Assembly (NCBI GenBank): GCA_947177105.1
Contig: CAMWTF010000120.1
Coordinates: forward strand, 1-7,222
Direction of reading: 5' to 3'
Length of the DNA: 7,222 nt
Source: an uncultured Lachnospiraceae bacterium
GTDB lineage: Bacteria; Bacillota; Clostridia; Lachnospirales; Lachnospiraceae
Positions 5,941 through 7,222 of the stretch are shown piece after piece. Position 1 is the stretch's first letter, and every line of letters starts with the position of its first letter. The position numbers and the translations under genes are program-made. The notes under the pieces were generated by a model, which did not search any database, was not told where the DNA came from, and worked only from the letters and a program-made list of their open reading frames with translations.

Positions 5941-7215
5941 CTATTTGCAAAACAGCTCCGCAAGCTTCTCCTCGTTTAACTTGGAGCCGATGACGCAGAT
6001 CTTCCCTGTCACCTCTGGCTTGCCGTCCCTTATATCATGCTCCTGCGGCACATAATCAAAATATACCCAGCTGCCGTCCCCAGCGGGCACCATTCCCTTG
6101 GAGCGCAGGATCATGCCGTAATCGCCGCTGTCCAGCGCGGACAATATCTTCTCAATCTCCTCCGCCGTGTAAGCGCCCGGCGTCTCCATGCCCCAGCTGC
6201 TGAACACCTCATCCGCATGGTGATGGCCGTGGTGGTCATGATGATGCCCATGATCGTGCTCATCTTCCTCGTCATGGTGGTGGCCGCAGCTGCACACGCC
6301 GTTCTCGTCATAGTTGTGGTGGTGCTCATGATGATGTCCATGCTCTTCCTCATGATCATGATGGTGACTATGCTCTTCCTCATGGTGATGACAGTGCTCT
6401 TTTTCTTGGTCATGGTGATGGCTATGCTCTTCTTCATGGTCATGGTGATGGTGATGGCTATAACCATGCTCCTCCCCATGATCATGATGGTGATCCTGTT
6501 CCTCTCCGTCTTCATGGTGGTGATGCCCGCAGCTGCACACACCGTTCTCATCGTAGTGATGATGATGCTCATGCTCCCTGGCATGTTCCAGCATCTCTTT
6601 CATCATTTCGTCCAGATTATCCACCCCTTCGATGGTCTCCAGGATCGCCTTTCCCTCCAGCTCCTCCCAGGGCGTGGTGATAATAGTGGCCTTTGCATTG
6701 TGCTGACGGATCAACTCCACTGCCGCCTGCAGTTTCTCCTGAGACATACTGCCGGTTCTGCTCAAGATGATCGTCCCCGCATGTTCTATCTGATTGACAA
6801 AAAATTCCCCGAAATTTTTTATATACATTTTACACTTGGAGGCATCCACCACCGCCACGGCGCTGTTGACTTTCACCTCCAAATCGGCGGCCACATTCTC
6901 CACCGCCTTCACCACATCGGAAAGCTTTCCCACGCCAGAGGGCTCAATCAGTACCCGCTCAGGCTTGTAGGTGGTCAGCACCTCTTTCAGAGATGCGCCA
7001 AAATCCCCCACCAGGGAACAGCAGATACAGCCGGAATTCATCTCCTTAATCTCAATCCCCGCATCCTTCAAAAATCCGCCGTCAATGCCAATCTCGCCAA
7101 ATTCGTTTTCAATCAGCACAACCTGGGTGTCCTGCAGCGCCTCCTTTATCAGCTTCTTAATCAACGTGGTCTTGCCTGCCCCCAAAAAGCCGGATACAAT
7201 ATCAATTTTTGTCAT
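5941..7215 (-). CDS. CobW/ZNG1-like G3E GTPase with histidine-rich metal-binding insert
   Basis: A 424-residue G3E-family GTPase, likely a metallochaperone or metal insertase. GTPase features: Walker A GFLGAGKTT (9-17), switch ENEFGE (36-41), the metal-binding CICC (63-66), and IEPSG (90-94). The guanine-specificity NKxD motif is replaced by SRTG (152-155). Residues 215-333 are a low-complexity insert with about 53 histidines among Glu and Asp, plus two copies of YDENGVCSCGHHH; such inserts bind Zn, Ni or Co in G3E proteins. Residues 338-424 are the CobW C-terminal domain, with YTAEEIEKIL, RSKGMV and WVYFDYVP. The ATG at 7213-7215 begins MTKIDIVSGFLGAGKTT, the normal N-terminus of the family; the ribosome binding site and promoter lie beyond the right edge. 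The second GTPase gene follows after a short gap, suggesting one operon. The metal is not shown by sequence; zinc is the best guess. Confidence 0.92.
   Translation of the reverse strand: MTKIDIVSGFLGAGKTTLIKKLIKEALQDTQVVLIENEFGEIGIDGGFLKDAGIEIKEMNSGCICCSLVGDFGASLKEVLTTYKPERVLIEPSGVGKLSDVVKAVENVAADLEVKVNSAVAVVDASKCKMYIKNFGEFFVNQIEHAGTIILSRTGSMSQEKLQAAVELIRQHNAKATIITTPWEELEGKAILETIEGVDNLDEMMKEMLEHAREHEHHHHYDENGVCSCGHHHHEDGEEQDHHHDHGEEHGYSHHHHHDHEEEHSHHHDQEKEHCHHHEEEHSHHHDHEEEHGHHHEHHHNYDENGVCSCGHHHDEEDEHDHGHHHDHHGHHHADEVFSSWGMETPGAYTAEEIEKILSALDSGDYGMILRSKGMVPAGDGSWVYFDYVPQEHDIRDGKPEVTGKICVIGSKLNEEKLAELFCK
6274..6312 (-). repeat. CSC-His cassette, second copy
   Basis: Encodes YDENGVCSCGHHH at residues 302-314, the same 13 residues as at 221-233. 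Cys308 and Cys310 with the flanking histidines are plausible metal ligands. Confidence 0.8.
6517..6555 (-). repeat. CSC-His cassette, first copy
   Basis: Encodes YDENGVCSCGHHH at residues 221-233, identical in protein to the second copy 81 residues later but with synonymous base differences, which suggests an older duplication under selection for protein sequence. Cys227 and Cys229 with the flanking histidines are plausible metal ligands. Confidence 0.8.
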
Positions 7216-7222
7216 AATACAT

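Larger units (their letters stand above)
6217..6576 (-). repeat. Histidine-codon-rich low-complexity region inside the G3E GTPase
   Basis: Repeated CAT/CAC codons mixed with GAA, GAG and GAT make a simple-sequence tract encoding residues 214-333. Within it, 6325-6435 encodes near-repeats of EEEHSHHHDH (residues 261-297). Such tracts can change length by slippage or unequal recombination, so copy number may vary between strains. Reading frames on the other strand and in other frames here are by-products of the repeats. Confidence 0.85.

Noticed and set aside
6217..6576. Possible CRISPR or DNA satellite array in the repetitive tract
   Set aside because: Repeats are short, irregular and in phase with histidine codons, with no uniform spacers; the coding explanation is complete.
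6111..6584. Met/Thr/Ile-repeat frame within the His-rich region
   Set aside because: It is a frame-shifted reading of the His-codon repeats (CAT/CAC read as ATG/ATC/ACC) and not a gene.

Overview
The window looks like chromosomal DNA from a gut Clostridia member, most likely a Lachnospiraceae. The base for this is roughly balanced G+C by eye, strong AGGAGG-type ribosome binding sites, a YlmH-type S4 protein, a CmpB-family membrane protein and two tandem G3E (CobW-like) GTPases. No rRNA, tRNA, CRISPR array, insertion sequence or phage gene was seen.

Left part (1-2214, plus strand): the end of an ABC exporter operon. It holds the 3' end of a membrane protein gene, an ABC ATPase whose start overlaps that gene by 16 nt, and an ABC-2-like permease 3 nt further on. 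The substrate cannot be read from the sequence. The operon ends at 2214 and faces the minus-strand genes across about 50 nt that contain a GC-rich hairpin.

Middle part (2266-4863, minus strand): reading in the direction of transcription, a ylmH-like RNA-binding gene (ribosome quality control) is followed 51 nt later by a CmpB-family membrane protein with a long C-terminal coiled coil. After a structured 147-nt gap comes an unrecognised acidic coiled-coil protein. A promoter-like sequence (TTGATA-17-TATATA) and a hairpin lie just upstream of ylmH.

Right part (4955-7215, minus strand): two tandem G3E P-loop GTPases. The first, upstream gene has the canonical CxCC metal site and a 120-residue histidine-rich insert carrying a duplicated CSC cassette. 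The second has a G3E-like GTPase domain without CxCC, joined to a C-terminal domain that resembles the C-terminus of YcgQ/DUF1980 (TIGR03943) proteins. Together they look like a metal-handling module, probably zinc, but neither metal nor client protein is shown by the sequence. This pair is the most interesting part of the window. The promoter and any upstream operon members lie beyond the right edge.
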